Shown piece by piece: positions 9,285-16,818 of a DNA stretch of 64,000 nt (position 1 is the stretch's first letter; each line of letters begins with the position of its first letter). Under the pieces are notes generated by a model, which had not been told where the DNA came from, searched no databases, and was given only the letters and a program-made list of their open reading frames with translations. The position numbers and the translations under genes are program-made. This DNA is from Novosphingobium sp. EMRT-2 (GTDB taxonomy: Bacteria; Pseudomonadota; Alphaproteobacteria; Sphingomonadales; Sphingomonadaceae): assembly GCF_005145025.1 (NCBI RefSeq), contig NZ_CP039695.1, positions 186,001-250,000 on the forward strand, given 5' to 3'.

Positions 9285-9436
9285 GGTCGGGTTCCTTGGT
9301 GTGAGGGCGTCCGGCTGGCGCGTGGCGTCGGCGATCGGCCGGGAAAGATGACCGGCAGCTGCAGTTGCGCGCCCATGCCGGGAAAGGCGCGATCGAGGCG
9401 GGCGCATTCGGCGCAGCGGCAGAGCATGGCCGGCAT
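9281..9436 (-). CDS. small Cys-containing phage protein (51 aa)
   Basis: ATG at 9436 overlaps the preceding stop as TGATG, and its stop overlaps the next start as ATGA. The N-terminus MPAMLCRCAECARL has a C-x-C-x2-C cluster that could bind zinc; the rest is basic and Pro-rich. The tight coupling is the main support. Confidence 0.45.
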   Translation of the reverse strand: MPAMLCRCAECARLDRAFPGMGAQLQLPVIFPGRSPTPRASRTPSHQGTRP

Positions 9437-9684
9437 CACGCGGCGCACCGGTGCTTGAGCCGCTTCCAGATCCGCGCGCTCGCACCTGGCGCGACATCGC
9501 AGCCGAAGCGGCGCCGGCGGCGCTGGTGGCGCGCCCACACGCGGCGCTCGTCCCGCGACAGCCGGCGCCAGTGATGCTGGCAGATGTATTCGCTCGGCAC
9601 GCGGCCGAAGCGTTTCAACGCCGCGCGGACACCGATCGAGCGCGGGCAGCTGCCAACGCAACAATGAATACGCGCCTCAGCCAC
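9436..9684 (-). CDS. basic phage protein (82 aa, GTG start)
   Basis: A GTG start at 9684 gives VAEARIHCCVGSCPRSIG, overlapping the upstream stop by 8 bases. The product is rich in Arg/His/Trp (VWARHQRRRRRFGCDV) with a CC/C motif and may bind nucleic acid. No family recognised. Confidence 0.45.
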   Translation of the reverse strand: MAEARIHCCVGSCPRSIGVRAALKRFGRVPSEYICQHHWRRLSRDERRVWARHQRRRRRFGCDVAPGASARIWKRLKHRCAA

Positions 9685-9916
9685 GACGCGCCTTCCACAT
9701 GGCGGCATGAGCGGGGCAGAGATCCTTGCCGGGCGCCGGCACATGGGTGCAGGTGGGGCACAGCGGTTTGTCGCACGTGCCGGAGCGGCGCGCGGGTACC
9801 TTCCAGTCGCACTCAAGCGTCGCGGGGTTGCCGCACTGGCACTTCCGGCGCGGCTGGCGCGGGCCGCAGACGATCGCGCGGCGTCCGCCGGGAAGCTCGA
9901 CCACTTCACAGGCCAT
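9677..9916 (-). CDS. Cys-rich, zinc-binding-like phage protein (79 aa)
   Basis: The ATG at 9916 is preferred over the one at 9952 because CCGGAG lies just upstream. The core has at least seven cysteines and histidines spaced as CQCGNPATLEC...TCDKPLCPTCTHV...CPAH, which looks like a zinc-ribbon or paired zinc knuckles. Role unknown, in the early operon. Confidence 0.55.
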   Translation of the reverse strand: MACEVVELPGGRRAIVCGPRQPRRKCQCGNPATLECDWKVPARRSGTCDKPLCPTCTHVPAPGKDLCPAHAAMWKARRG

Positions 9917-10946
9917 GGCGGGGCTCCGGAAAGGCGCTGTGTTCGACGCCATCGAGCAGGCGGCCGGCGCGCTTCTTGCCGATGCGAAACATGGTCATTG
10001 CGCCGGCGCCTTGTTCGAACGCCGGGCGTCGGAACATCGCCTCTCCGTCGAAGCGCTGGCCATCGCGGTGGAGGACGCACTGATCGACCTTGCAGCGCCG
10101 CCTAGCTTCGGGATCCCGCTCGGGCGCAGGCCAATAGCAGGCGTCGATCGTCTCGTCGGACATATGCGAGACCGGCGCCCATTCCCCCCATTGCTTGTGG
10201 AAGTAGGCTATGCCGTTCGACGCGCAAAAAGCGTTGGTTGCCTGAAACCAGGCGGGATGCGCCGGCCGCGCGTTCGGGCCGCTCTCGCCGCCGCCGATGA
10301 TCTGGTCGACGAACTCCCAGCCCGACCAATCAACGGGGCCAAGCGCGGGCTCGTAACTGACGAAGCGCACCGCTGCCGGGACACTGCAGAAGTCCTCGCG
10401 GCGTTTGTCGGCGCGGGGCTGGTCCTCGACGCTGACACCCAGCCACACGTTGGGCAGGGGCCATTGCCAGCGATCGGGGAGGCGGCCGAAGGGGGCGGGG
10501 AGGGACTTGGCTGCCTCGAGAATGCGCTCGGGCGTGCCCGGCATCGCGAAGTAGCGGCGCATGCGGGCGGTGCGCTTGGTGAGCAGCATGTGGACGTGGT
10601 GCGGGGTGAGGGCCGCGACGGCGAGCTCGCGATCGACCCATTCATAGGGAACGCGCTCGAAGAACGGATCGCCATGGGCGTTCCAGAAGATCCGGCGCGG
10701 GCGGGACCAGCGCAGCGGCTTGACCAGCCATTCCTCGTTCAGCCGGATCGCGCCGGTCCAGACGTGGTGCGATGCCGGATCGTCGGCCTTGGCCGGGCGG
10801 GTGAGGCCGTTGACCGGATGGTTCGGGCGGCGGCGCTGGCCCGCGGTCGACGCAAAGCAGTTGGTGCAGCCGGGCGAGGCCGGCAGGCATCCGCTGATCG
10901 CGTTGATCGTGGCGTCGGCCCATTCGATCGCGGTGCCGTCAGCCAT
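9906..10946 (-). CDS. DUF5131 family protein (phage Gp37/Gp68-like)
   Basis: 346 residues from the ATG at 10946 (MADGTAIEWADATINAISGC). The start TAIEWAD-T-N...GC followed by SPGCTNCFA, and later YFAMPGTPERILEAA, NVWLGVSVEDQ, RFVSYEPALGP and IIGGGESGPNARP, are hallmarks of DUF5131. The conserved cysteines near the N-terminus recall radical-SAM-like metal sites, but biochemical function is not established. It overlaps the upstream gene by 8 bases. Confidence 0.85.
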   Translation of the reverse strand: MADGTAIEWADATINAISGCLPASPGCTNCFASTAGQRRRPNHPVNGLTRPAKADDPASHHVWTGAIRLNEEWLVKPLRWSRPRRIFWNAHGDPFFERVPYEWVDRELAVAALTPHHVHMLLTKRTARMRRYFAMPGTPERILEAAKSLPAPFGRLPDRWQWPLPNVWLGVSVEDQPRADKRREDFCSVPAAVRFVSYEPALGPVDWSGWEFVDQIIGGGESGPNARPAHPAWFQATNAFCASNGIAYFHKQWGEWAPVSHMSDETIDACYWPAPERDPEARRRCKVDQCVLHRDGQRFDGEAMFRRPAFEQGAGAMTMFRIGKKRAGRLLDGVEHSAFPEPRHGL

Positions 10947-11253
10947 CGGTCCGCGTCTCGTATGCGCGGACAAGCGCTGCCATGTTGGGAAAGCATTTGC
11001 CGCGCGCCCATTCGATCATCGCCCGATATCCCGGATGACCGGCGGCCTTGTAGCGATCGACGCCCTCCCACCACGCCGCCTCGTTTTCCATTTCAAACAA
11101 CGGACTGACGCAGTGTGGGCAACCCGGAATACCCCGGGGGTTAAAGGGACTTCCTGTTCCAGGAATATGCCCGATAGCGCCAATGCCGTCCCACCAGGTG
11201 CAGCGTGCGCCGTAGACGATCCGTTCGTCGGTGCGTGGAGATTGTGGCTTCAC
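10939..11253 (-). CDS. hypothetical phage protein (104 aa)
   Basis: Contains CTWWDGIGAIG...GCPHCVSPLFEMENEAAWWEGV, with a C-x2-C pair and many Trp, typical of small Sphingomonadales prophage proteins linked to the DUF5131 gene. Function unknown. Coupled by overlap at both ends. Confidence 0.6.
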   Translation of the reverse strand: MKPQSPRTDERIVYGARCTWWDGIGAIGHIPGTGSPFNPRGIPGCPHCVSPLFEMENEAAWWEGVDRYKAAGHPGYRAMIEWARGKCFPNMAALVRAYETRTDG

Positions 11254-11654
11254 GCGCCGTCTCCCGCGATTTCATCACCGGCCCAGCTGTGCTGGTGAAT
11301 TCGCTCTCGAAATTCGCCGGCCGAAACCATGCAATTGCTGAGGAAGGCAGGCGGCCAATCGGGCGCGGCGGGTTCGGGAAGGCCGACCGCCACGCTGGAG
11401 GGAAGATCGTATTCCGCCGTCGCGCGCCGGGACCATGCGGCCGCGGGCGTGCAGGGCGTGAACTGGTAGAGCGCGGCGCCGCTGAGAAAGAGCGGATCGA
11501 GCAGCCAGTCGCGGTAAAGCGGCTCGATCTGCAGCATCTTTGCGCCGAAGCGTTCGACCTCGGCGACCCGGCCGGCATAGGTGCGATGGCCGAGCGCCTC
11601 GACGATGGCGTAATCGCCATGGGGCAGGCTGGTTTCGGTGACGGGCTGGACCAC
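11250..11654 (-). CDS. hypothetical phage protein (134 aa)
   Basis: The GTG at 11654 is chosen because GGGAG lies ~10 bases upstream; a TTG at 11672 is possible but lacks an RBS. The sequence GDYAIVEALGHRTYAGRVAEVERFGAKMLQ is characteristic of a small phage-conserved protein seen beside DUF5131 genes; no function is known. The stop overlaps the next ATG. Confidence 0.6.
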   Translation of the reverse strand: MVQPVTETSLPHGDYAIVEALGHRTYAGRVAEVERFGAKMLQIEPLYRDWLLDPLFLSGAALYQFTPCTPAAAWSRRATAEYDLPSSVAVGLPEPAAPDWPPAFLSNCMVSAGEFRERIHQHSWAGDEIAGDGA

Positions 11655-11658
11655 GGTT

Positions 11659-11769
11659 TCAGACTCCCGCAAGGGCCAGCGCCACGCCCAGGCAGGCGGC
11701 GGCGCATAGCGCGAGGACGATGGAAAGGTCGGGAAAGCGGACGGCGAAGGCCCACAGCGTGTGCTTCAT
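11659..11769 (-). CDS. single-span membrane micro-protein (36 aa)
   Basis: ATG at 11769 overlaps the preceding stop (ATGA). The sequence MKHTLWAFAVRFPD then one hydrophobic helix ending LALCAAACLGVALALAGV predicts a single transmembrane segment. Function unknown. Confidence 0.5.
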   Translation of the reverse strand: MKHTLWAFAVRFPDLSIVLALCAAACLGVALALAGV

Positions 11770-12383
11770 GCCGGCACTCCCGACAGGATCGGCGCGAGCA
11801 TCATGGCGGCGATCGTAACGGCGCTGGCCAGGGCCGGCATGACCACGCACAGCGCGGCCATTTCGCGCCAGTCCTCGGCCGAGAGCGTGTGAACAAAGGC
11901 GGCGACCCCGCCCTGCCGCGCCAGGGATACGCGACAGGGCGGAGCGCCATTTCCGGACCGGGAAACAAAAACCCACCGCGATGGTATGGTGGACCGATCC
12001 GAAACGGGATGATGGGCCGGGGCTGGCGCGAGGCGCTCGCGGAGTTCCGACAGGAAGGCGGCGTCGGCGGCGATCGCGCTGTCCGCGCGCGGGGTAAGCT
12101 TGCGGAAGTGGTGCGCGGCAAACCAGCTGCCCGGAAAGCGGGCGAACTGTAGGTAGTAGCGCGCGCAAGCGTGCCCCTCGCCGACTTTCACCGCTGCGAC
12201 GCGGTTGACTTCGTTCCCTTGCGGACCTGGTGATGGGCACCGTGTGAACTCATTGCACCAGGGGCCTTCGCCCACGCAGATGGCGTGGTCGCCCGGGTGC
12301 CAGTCGTCGCAGGGCGGGCGTTCCGCGCCGCTGGCGCTTTTGCCGGACCGGCGGCCGAACGAAAGGAAGCGGAGCCAGCCCAT
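11766..12383 (-). CDS. phage protein with C-terminal membrane segment
   Basis: 205 residues. The first ~120 (DDWHPGDHAICVGEGPW...ARYYLQFARFPG) resemble a small SH3-like prophage protein. The last ~35 (MAALCVVMPALASAVTIAAM) form a hydrophobic helix. The join around residues 130-150 is low-complexity and the region 11972-11992 can form a weak hairpin, so this may be two genes read as one frame in GC-rich DNA. Confidence 0.5.
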   Translation of the reverse strand: MGWLRFLSFGRRSGKSASGAERPPCDDWHPGDHAICVGEGPWCNEFTRCPSPGPQGNEVNRVAAVKVGEGHACARYYLQFARFPGSWFAAHHFRKLTPRADSAIAADAAFLSELRERLAPAPAHHPVSDRSTIPSRWVFVSRSGNGAPPCRVSLARQGGVAAFVHTLSAEDWREMAALCVVMPALASAVTIAAMMLAPILSGVPA

Positions 12384-12619
12384 CAGCCCAGCCCCAGCGC
12401 GGCTTTGTAGGTTTCGAGGACCGCTTCCATCTCGCGCCGATCGTCGGGCTTCATCTTCCGAAGCCGGACGATCTGGCGCATGATTTTGGCGTCGTACCCG
12501 ACGGCCTTGCCCTCGTTGTAGACATCCTTGATGTCGTCGTTGAGGCCCTTCTTTTCCTCCTCGAGCCGTTCGATCCGTTCGATGAGCAGGCGCAGGCGAT
12601 CGTTCGCTTCTTCAGCCAT
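12383..12619 (-). CDS. GapR-like DUF2312 nucleoid-associated protein
   Basis: 78 residues from the ATG at 12619 (MAEEANDRLRLLIERIERLE). The LEEEKKGLNDDIKDVYNEGK core and IVRLRKMKPDDRREME match the DUF2312/GapR family almost end to end. Caulobacter GapR is a coiled-coil tetramer that clamps overtwisted DNA ahead of replication and transcription. A phage copy could manage supercoiling on replicating phage DNA. Confidence 0.88.
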   Translation of the reverse strand: MAEEANDRLRLLIERIERLEEEKKGLNDDIKDVYNEGKAVGYDAKIMRQIVRLRKMKPDDRREMEAVLETYKAALGLG

Positions 12620-12743
12620 GGGGGGATGCTCCGATAGCGCCGGCGCCGATGGCGATCGCGGCGACAAGGCAGATGACGGCGCCGAGCAGCAGCAGGCCGA
12701 CGCCGAGGCGGAAACGGTGGTCGGTGTCCTCGTGGCGGCGCAT
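12612..12743 (-). CDS. single-span membrane micro-protein (43 aa)
   Basis: ATG at 12743 gives MRRHEDTDHRFRLGVGLLLL followed by a hydrophobic run AVICLVAAIAIGAGAIGA, predicting one membrane helix with a charged cytoplasmic N-terminus. It overlaps the GapR-like gene by 8 bases. Unknown role. Confidence 0.5.
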   Translation of the reverse strand: MRRHEDTDHRFRLGVGLLLLGAVICLVAAIAIGAGAIGASPHG

Positions 12744-12745
12744 GA

Positions 12746-13132
12746 TCAGCGCGCGCTCCTGGAGGGCTTGGCGAAAGCTTCGGTGAACATGCGCTCCACG
12801 GCGGCGCGGATGTCTTCGGCGACACGGGCCTCGAAGCGATCCATCGAGGCGCGGCGCGAGGCCATGGTGGCGGCCTGCAGGTGCGCAAGCCAGATCTCCC
12901 GATAGGTGGTCGCCGTGAAGCCGGGCAGGACGCGCTCGACCAGGGCGGCCTGATAGCTCGTGAGCGAGGCCTGATCCTCCTCGGCCTGGTGCAGGCGCCA
13001 GGCGAGCTGGACGATCAGCGCCGGGGTGACGACGCGCGCTTCGGGCAGGGCGCAGAGGCGTTCGGCGATCTGCCGTTCGCTCCATTTCGTCGCCTCGCGG
13101 CATAGGCGCAGGTACTGGCCGGGCGTGGTCAT
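12746..13132 (-). CDS. hypothetical phage protein (128 aa)
   Basis: Start MTTPGQYLRLCREATKWSER at 13132. The N-terminus looks like a helix-turn-helix of the XRE type (YLRLCREATKWSERQIAERL). The rest is helical. Function unknown; an early regulator is possible. Two bases separate it from the downstream micro-protein. Confidence 0.55.
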   Translation of the reverse strand: MTTPGQYLRLCREATKWSERQIAERLCALPEARVVTPALIVQLAWRLHQAEEDQASLTSYQAALVERVLPGFTATTYREIWLAHLQAATMASRRASMDRFEARVAEDIRAAVERMFTEAFAKPSRSAR

Positions 13133-13319
13133 CAGATGGGCTCCGGAAAGCGGGCAGCAGAAAGCCGCATCGGCAAGCGCGCGAGCGCGGCCGAAGCGGC
13201 GGATCGATCGAGAAAAAAGCGGGGCGGGCGGCGGCTTCGGACGGGATGAACTCAGCCGGGTGTCCGCCCGCCCCACAGGTGCGGGGCCTTGCGCGGGGTC
13301 GCGCGCTCGGCAGGGTCGC

Positions 13320-13790
13320 TTACGGGGGGCCGGTCGCCGATGGCCCGCCCAGGAGAACGCGGGTGCGGTGGAGGACGGCGATCGCCTCCTCGACTTCCTG
13401 CATGGCCTGCCGGCGGTCCTTGTCGGTGCGGCCGGGCTGCGCGGCGATGATCGCCGCCGCGTTGGCCTCGGCAGTTTCCTTGATCATCAGCGCCGCATGG
13501 CGCCCGAGCGCGATTTCGTCGGCAAAGGCCATGACGCCCGCGGCATCGAGCATGGCGCCATAAGTCTCATAGAGCGGGGCGCCCGTGCCGCCGGCGGCGC
13601 GGTAGGCCAGATCGAGGCGGATCGCGTCCTCGAGCGGGATGCGTTCGCGGCGGCCCGGCTGGCCCCAGGCGCGCACCAGGCTCTCGCTCCGCTCGACCGC
13701 CTGCGCCATGCCCGCCCAGCCATCGGGCAGCTGCCCGGCGATGCGGGCGAGGCCGGCATCGATGGAAAGGGGCGGGCGGTGCAGCGTCAT
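13320..13790 (-). CDS. phage regulatory protein (CII-like position)
   Basis: 156 residues. An N-terminal HTH-like region (MAQAVERSESLVRAWGQP...IPLEDAIRLDLAYRAAGG) is followed by a helical C-terminal part. It lies two genes downstream of the Cro/YdaS-like gene, the position of CII-type regulators. Family membership is inferred from layout and HTH pattern only. The ATG at 13790 overlaps the stop of the micro-ORF upstream. Confidence 0.55.
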   Translation of the reverse strand: MTLHRPPLSIDAGLARIAGQLPDGWAGMAQAVERSESLVRAWGQPGRRERIPLEDAIRLDLAYRAAGGTGAPLYETYGAMLDAAGVMAFADEIALGRHAALMIKETAEANAAAIIAAQPGRTDKDRRQAMQEVEEAIAVLHRTRVLLGGPSATGPP

Positions 13791-13894
13791 GCGCGGTCAC
13801 CCCGCGCTGCAGGGGCTGTACGCGATTGCAGCATATGCGCGGCCAGCGCGGTGATAGCGGGGCGCATGGCAGCAGAGATCAACGCGCGCGTCAC
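13787..13894 (-). CDS. coupled micro-ORF (35 aa, GTG start)
   Basis: GTG at 13894 overlaps the stop of the Cro-like gene (GTGA) and its own TGA at 13787-13789 overlaps the ATG of the next gene (ATGA). The product VTRALISAAMRPAITALAAH... is short and Ala-rich. The double 4-base overlap is the only support; it may serve translational coupling more than a protein function. Confidence 0.4.
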   Translation of the reverse strand: MTRALISAAMRPAITALAAHMLQSRTAPAARGDRA

Positions 13895-14241
13895 GGCCGA
13901 TTCCCCGCGCCCGAGGTGGCGCCGACGGCGGAGGGAGACTCCGCAGCCGGCGCCGTGCCCGGGTACGACCCGAAGGACCGTGGATGGTGCGTCGGACCGG
14001 GCGTTGAACTGGAAGGGGCGGCGTCGTCGCGCGGATAGATGTCCGGGCGCAAATCGTGCCGGGATACGCCGGTGGCCTGCTCGACCTTCAGGACGTGTTC
14101 GGCGGGGAGAGGGCGCGCGTCACGCAACCAGCCAAAGACGACTGATTGACGCTTCCCGAGCAAACGACCGAACGCACTTTGCGATCCAACGGCGCGAACC
14201 GCGATCGCCAGTGCCGAATCTGATTCGTGTTCTAACGCCAT
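13891..14241 (-). CDS. YdaS/Cro-like HTH repressor
   Basis: From ATG 14241: ALAIAVRAVGSQSAFGRLLG then VFGWLRDARPLPAEHVLKVE, the YdaS-antitoxin/Cro-type HTH that controls lytic promoters in many prophages. A low-complexity Ser/Pro/Gly tail follows. It is first gene of the minus-strand early operon, divergent from the CI-like gene across an operator region. Confidence 0.85.
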   Translation of the reverse strand: MALEHESDSALAIAVRAVGSQSAFGRLLGKRQSVVFGWLRDARPLPAEHVLKVEQATGVSRHDLRPDIYPRDDAAPSSSTPGPTHHPRSFGSYPGTAPAAESPSAVGATSGAGNRP

Positions 14242-14314
14242 GCCGTTTGAATAACGGAATGACGTTAGATGATCAATAGACAAATCGAAGTGCCGGCTAA
14301 CGGGGTTTCGTTAG
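14232..14314. promoter_or_regulatory. lysis-lysogeny operator region
   Basis: Between the divergent Cro-like and CI-like genes the half-site CTAACG/CGTTAG occurs four times: 14232-14237, 14263-14268, 14297-14302 and 14309-14314. The last two form a palindrome around GGGTTT. A second symmetry, CCGTT-TGAAT-AACGG, sits at 14243-14257. These are the expected repressor binding sites; the divergent promoters must overlap them. Confidence 0.7.
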
Positions 14315-14324
14315 ATAAAGCGGC

Positions 14325-14717
14325 ATGAACCTCGGGGAGCGAATCGAGCGGAGACGCGTGGAAATCGGCATGTCGCAAGCCGAGCTGGCACGGCGTGTCG
14401 GCGTGCGCCAAAGCACGATGAACTCGCTAATTCGTGGAAATTCACAGACTTCCCGATCGCTGACCAAGATCGCCCGCGAACTGCAAACAACGCCCGAGTA
14501 CCTGACAGGCGAAATTGACGATCCATCCCCAGATGCATCCGATTTGGCGTGTTCGGCGGAGGACCGGGAGTGGCTCAACCTGATCCACGATCTCAGCGCG
14601 AAGGAGCGCAACGCCGTTCGTGAGTTGATGATTGCGCTGGCCAGCACGTCGTTCGCACCCGAGTCGCCATCGGCCGTTCATTCGCCTCAGCGGCAGTTCC
14701 GGGGGCAGGGCCAATGA
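14325..14717 (+). CDS. CI-like XRE-family repressor
   Basis: 130 residues. The N-terminal XRE HTH (IGMSQAELARRVGVRQSTMN, residues ~15-34) is clear. There is no peptidase S24 domain, so it is a short repressor without self-cleavage. Divergent from the Cro-like gene. Its stop overlaps the next start (ATGA), so the downstream accessory gene is expressed in the lysogen. Confidence 0.88.
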   Translation: MNLGERIERRRVEIGMSQAELARRVGVRQSTMNSLIRGNSQTSRSLTKIARELQTTPEYLTGEIDDPSPDASDLACSAEDREWLNLIHDLSAKERNAVRELMIALASTSFAPESPSAVHSPQRQFRGQGQ

Positions 14718-15103
14718 TCGCGTTGATGCTTCTCGCTGCCGGAGCCGTAGTTGATACAAAGGCCCCGTACCGGGTAGCGATCGAACGGATTGAACTCGAC
14801 ACCAGTGCCGTTGCCGCTGGTGCATGCACAACGCGCGCCCTGGCCCGAGCAGGTCGGGCGACTAGTTATGCCATTCCCGACGGGGTGGCAGTGGATTGGT
14901 CCGTTGGCGCGCTAGGACTATCCGGACCCAATTATCTCACGATAGAGTTTCACGAGGATGCCGGCAAATCCTACGCGCGGGTCCTCTATCGGCGCCCTTA
15001 CAGCGCGGCCAGCGCAACGAATATCACGAGGAACATCGCAAAAACCTGCTTCACCAATGAATGGAACCGCTGGGCCGCCGGCAGCGGCGAAAAAGTCTTG
15101 TAG
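14714..15103 (+). CDS. exported protein in the repressor operon (129 aa)
   Basis: A short hydrophobic N-terminus (MIALMLLAAGAVVDTKAPYR) resembles a signal peptide. The remainder has two Cys (GACTTRAL; AKTCFTNEW) that could form a disulfide, consistent with a periplasmic protein. Translationally coupled to the repressor, so probably a lysogenic-conversion or superinfection-exclusion factor; no family recognised. Confidence 0.55.
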   Translation: MIALMLLAAGAVVDTKAPYRVAIERIELDTSAVAAGACTTRALARAGRATSYAIPDGVAVDWSVGALGLSGPNYLTIEFHEDAGKSYARVLYRRPYSAASATNITRNIAKTCFTNEWNRWAAGSGEKVL

Positions 15104-15118
15104 GCGACTGGACCGGTA

Positions 15119-15523
15119 ATGAACGCAGGGCAGATCATTGTCGTATTGGTCGTCGTGTTCGCCGCGATCATCTTTGTTTGGGTTTACGTGTTCAAGGTGA
15201 ACGATGCGGACCCCGTTTCAGACGAGCGGCCCGGCCTCGAGCTCGGCCCCGCTGATGAGCTCAGGCCACAAGCACCAGGCAGCGCCCTGACGCCGACCGG
15301 CTGGCTCATGCTTGTGGCGGGCGTTGCCATGACAATCGGATCGCTGGCCATGGATATCTCCGCGCCGGGGTACGACGGCATCGCAAACATGGACGCGATC
15401 TCGCGCCGGGCGATGGTGTTCGAGGCCGGGCTGGCGCTGGCGGTGATCGGCGTGGTGCTGGCGACGGCCGGGCATGTTGTGACGGTGCTGCGGGAATCAA
15501 CGCGCGGTTCGCGCGGGGTATAA
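15119..15523 (+). CDS. membrane protein in the repressor operon (134 aa)
   Basis: Three predicted membrane segments: N-terminal IIVVLVVVFAAIIFVWVYVF, middle GWLMLVAGVAMTIGSLAM and C-terminal LALAVIGVVLATAGHVVTVL, separated by an acidic linker. No family recognised. Co-directional with the repressor, 15 bases after the preceding gene. Confidence 0.6.
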   Translation: MNAGQIIVVLVVVFAAIIFVWVYVFKVNDADPVSDERPGLELGPADELRPQAPGSALTPTGWLMLVAGVAMTIGSLAMDISAPGYDGIANMDAISRRAMVFEAGLALAVIGVVLATAGHVVTVLRESTRGSRGV

Positions 15524-15533
15524 GGGGGCGAAA

Positions 15534-15647
15534 ATGACCGACCAGCAGAACGTACCAGACCCGGATTGGGAACGCCGGTCGATCCAGCCTAAAGCGCCTC
15601 CGCCTCCGCCGCCGGAGGCTCCGCCGCCGCCGGAGCCGAGCCGGTAG
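15534..15647 (+). CDS. proline-rich micro-protein (37 aa)
   Basis: ATG at 15534 follows AAGGGGGCGAAA. It reads MTDQQNVPDPDWERRSIQPK and then a Pro/Glu tail. It overlaps the end of the minus-strand gene by 59 bases. The Pro-rich tail is partly dictated by CCG repeats, so coding status is uncertain. Confidence 0.35.
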   Translation: MTDQQNVPDPDWERRSIQPKAPPPPPPEAPPPPEPSR

Positions 15648-16257
15648 GGCCATCGAGCATCCGAATGCGCATTTCGCGGATGCGGCTGGCGGGGACATAG
15701 GTCATATCGTCGCCGTACCAAGGGTTGCGGACGCCGGTACGCTCAATGAAACAGCCCGAGTCCGGCCGCTCGGCGTGCGTGACATAGAACGCGATATCGC
15801 CATTGGCGCCGAGGACGCAGGGGCCGTAGGGCGCCTTGGCAAATTGCCGGGCATCCCTGCAACACAGCACCGAACCATCATCGAGGAACACGGTGATCTG
15901 CGTGACATAGTGCCGGCGGTTGGTTTGGGTGACGCGGTACCAGGCGCTGGGCGTATCATCCGACCAGCTGAGGTTGATAGCGCGGGCGAGGCGGCGCAGG
16001 GCATCATCGAGCCACAGGCGCCAGAGCAGCGCCGCCAGTATCGGGGCGAGACCGGCGGCAATGACGCGTGGCCAGCCATGGAAACCGGGCAGCGCGAGCA
16101 CGGCCGCCGCGCATAGCCCGAATGCCATGGTGCCGAACGTAACATCCGCCGGCTTGTGGTGATCGCGCATGCCGAAGCAGGCGATCAGGTAAGCGAAATA
16201 GCCCGTCCCGAGCGCCAGCTGGATCTGCCAGGGAAGGTTGAGCAATCGATCATCCAT
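15589..16257 (-). CDS. membrane-anchored accessory protein (~222 aa)
   Basis: Starts MDDRLLNLPWQIQLALGTGY (ATG 16257; an alternative lies at 16281). The N-terminal third has three to four hydrophobic segments; the rest is a soluble domain (YVTQITVFLDDGSVLCCRDA...YVTHAERPDSGC). It sits as a lone minus-strand gene inside the plus-strand immunity operon, a typical place for phage accessory ('moron') genes. Function unknown. Confidence 0.6.
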   Translation of the reverse strand: MDDRLLNLPWQIQLALGTGYFAYLIACFGMRDHHKPADVTFGTMAFGLCAAAVLALPGFHGWPRVIAAGLAPILAALLWRLWLDDALRRLARAINLSWSDDTPSAWYRVTQTNRRHYVTQITVFLDDGSVLCCRDARQFAKAPYGPCVLGANGDIAFYVTHAERPDSGCFIERTGVRNPWYGDDMTYVPASRIREMRIRMLDGPTGSAPAAAEPPAAEAEAL

Positions 16258-16332
16258 GCGGCGCGCCTTTCCGAAACGCATGCGGACCGGGCGGAACTAC
16301 CATCCTTTTGAGATTCCTGCTATGTTCCGTTC

Positions 16333-16818
16333 ATGTCCGGGGGCGGTTTTATGAACGTGGCCGTGGGGGGCGGCGATCGCGCCATGGATGGTGATGGCGG
16401 GGGCGATCCCGTGCCCTTGCGGCTGGCGCCGGAGATCGCCAGCACCCGGCTGCTCGTGCTGCGGTTCGTGCGCGATTATATCCGCCGGTGGGGCGCAAGC
16501 CCGAGCTATGGCGAGATCGCCGCCGGCGTGAACGCCCACCGCAGCCGGGTGCGCCGCGCGGTGAAGCGGCTGGCGGCCGAGGGGCTGCTGCTGCGCCGCC
16601 CGGGCGGGCGCGGGCTGTCGCTGCCCGACGATCGCGCCAGCGCGCTGCGCGTGCTGGCCGCGCTGGGGTGGACGGTGATGCCGCCCGATGGCGAAACCGG
16701 CACAAATGCGACCCTGCTGGCCGGGCCGGTGCTCGATTACGATCCGGCGCATGGGCAAGGCAGCGAAAGCAGGGAACCCGACGGCGGGCCAGATCGCCGA
16801 AGCACGGCGCAGCCGTAG
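16333..16818 (+). CDS. LexA-type winged-helix DNA-binding protein
   Basis: 161 residues. The segment VLRFVRDYIRRWGASPSYGE followed by IAAGVNAHRSRVRRAVKRL resembles the LexA N-terminal winged helix (residues ~35-90). There is no S24 protease part. A Gly-rich N-terminus and disordered C-terminus flank it. Probably a phage regulator of middle genes. Confidence 0.7.
   Translation: MSGGGFMNVAVGGGDRAMDGDGGGDPVPLRLAPEIASTRLLVLRFVRDYIRRWGASPSYGEIAAGVNAHRSRVRRAVKRLAAEGLLLRRPGGRGLSLPDDRASALRVLAALGWTVMPPDGETGTNATLLAGPVLDYDPAHGQGSESREPDGGPDRRSTAQP

Noticed and set aside
11972..11992. Weak terminator-like hairpin inside a minus-strand phage gene
   Set aside because: Only five base pairs and interrupted; kept as a caution in the gene entry.
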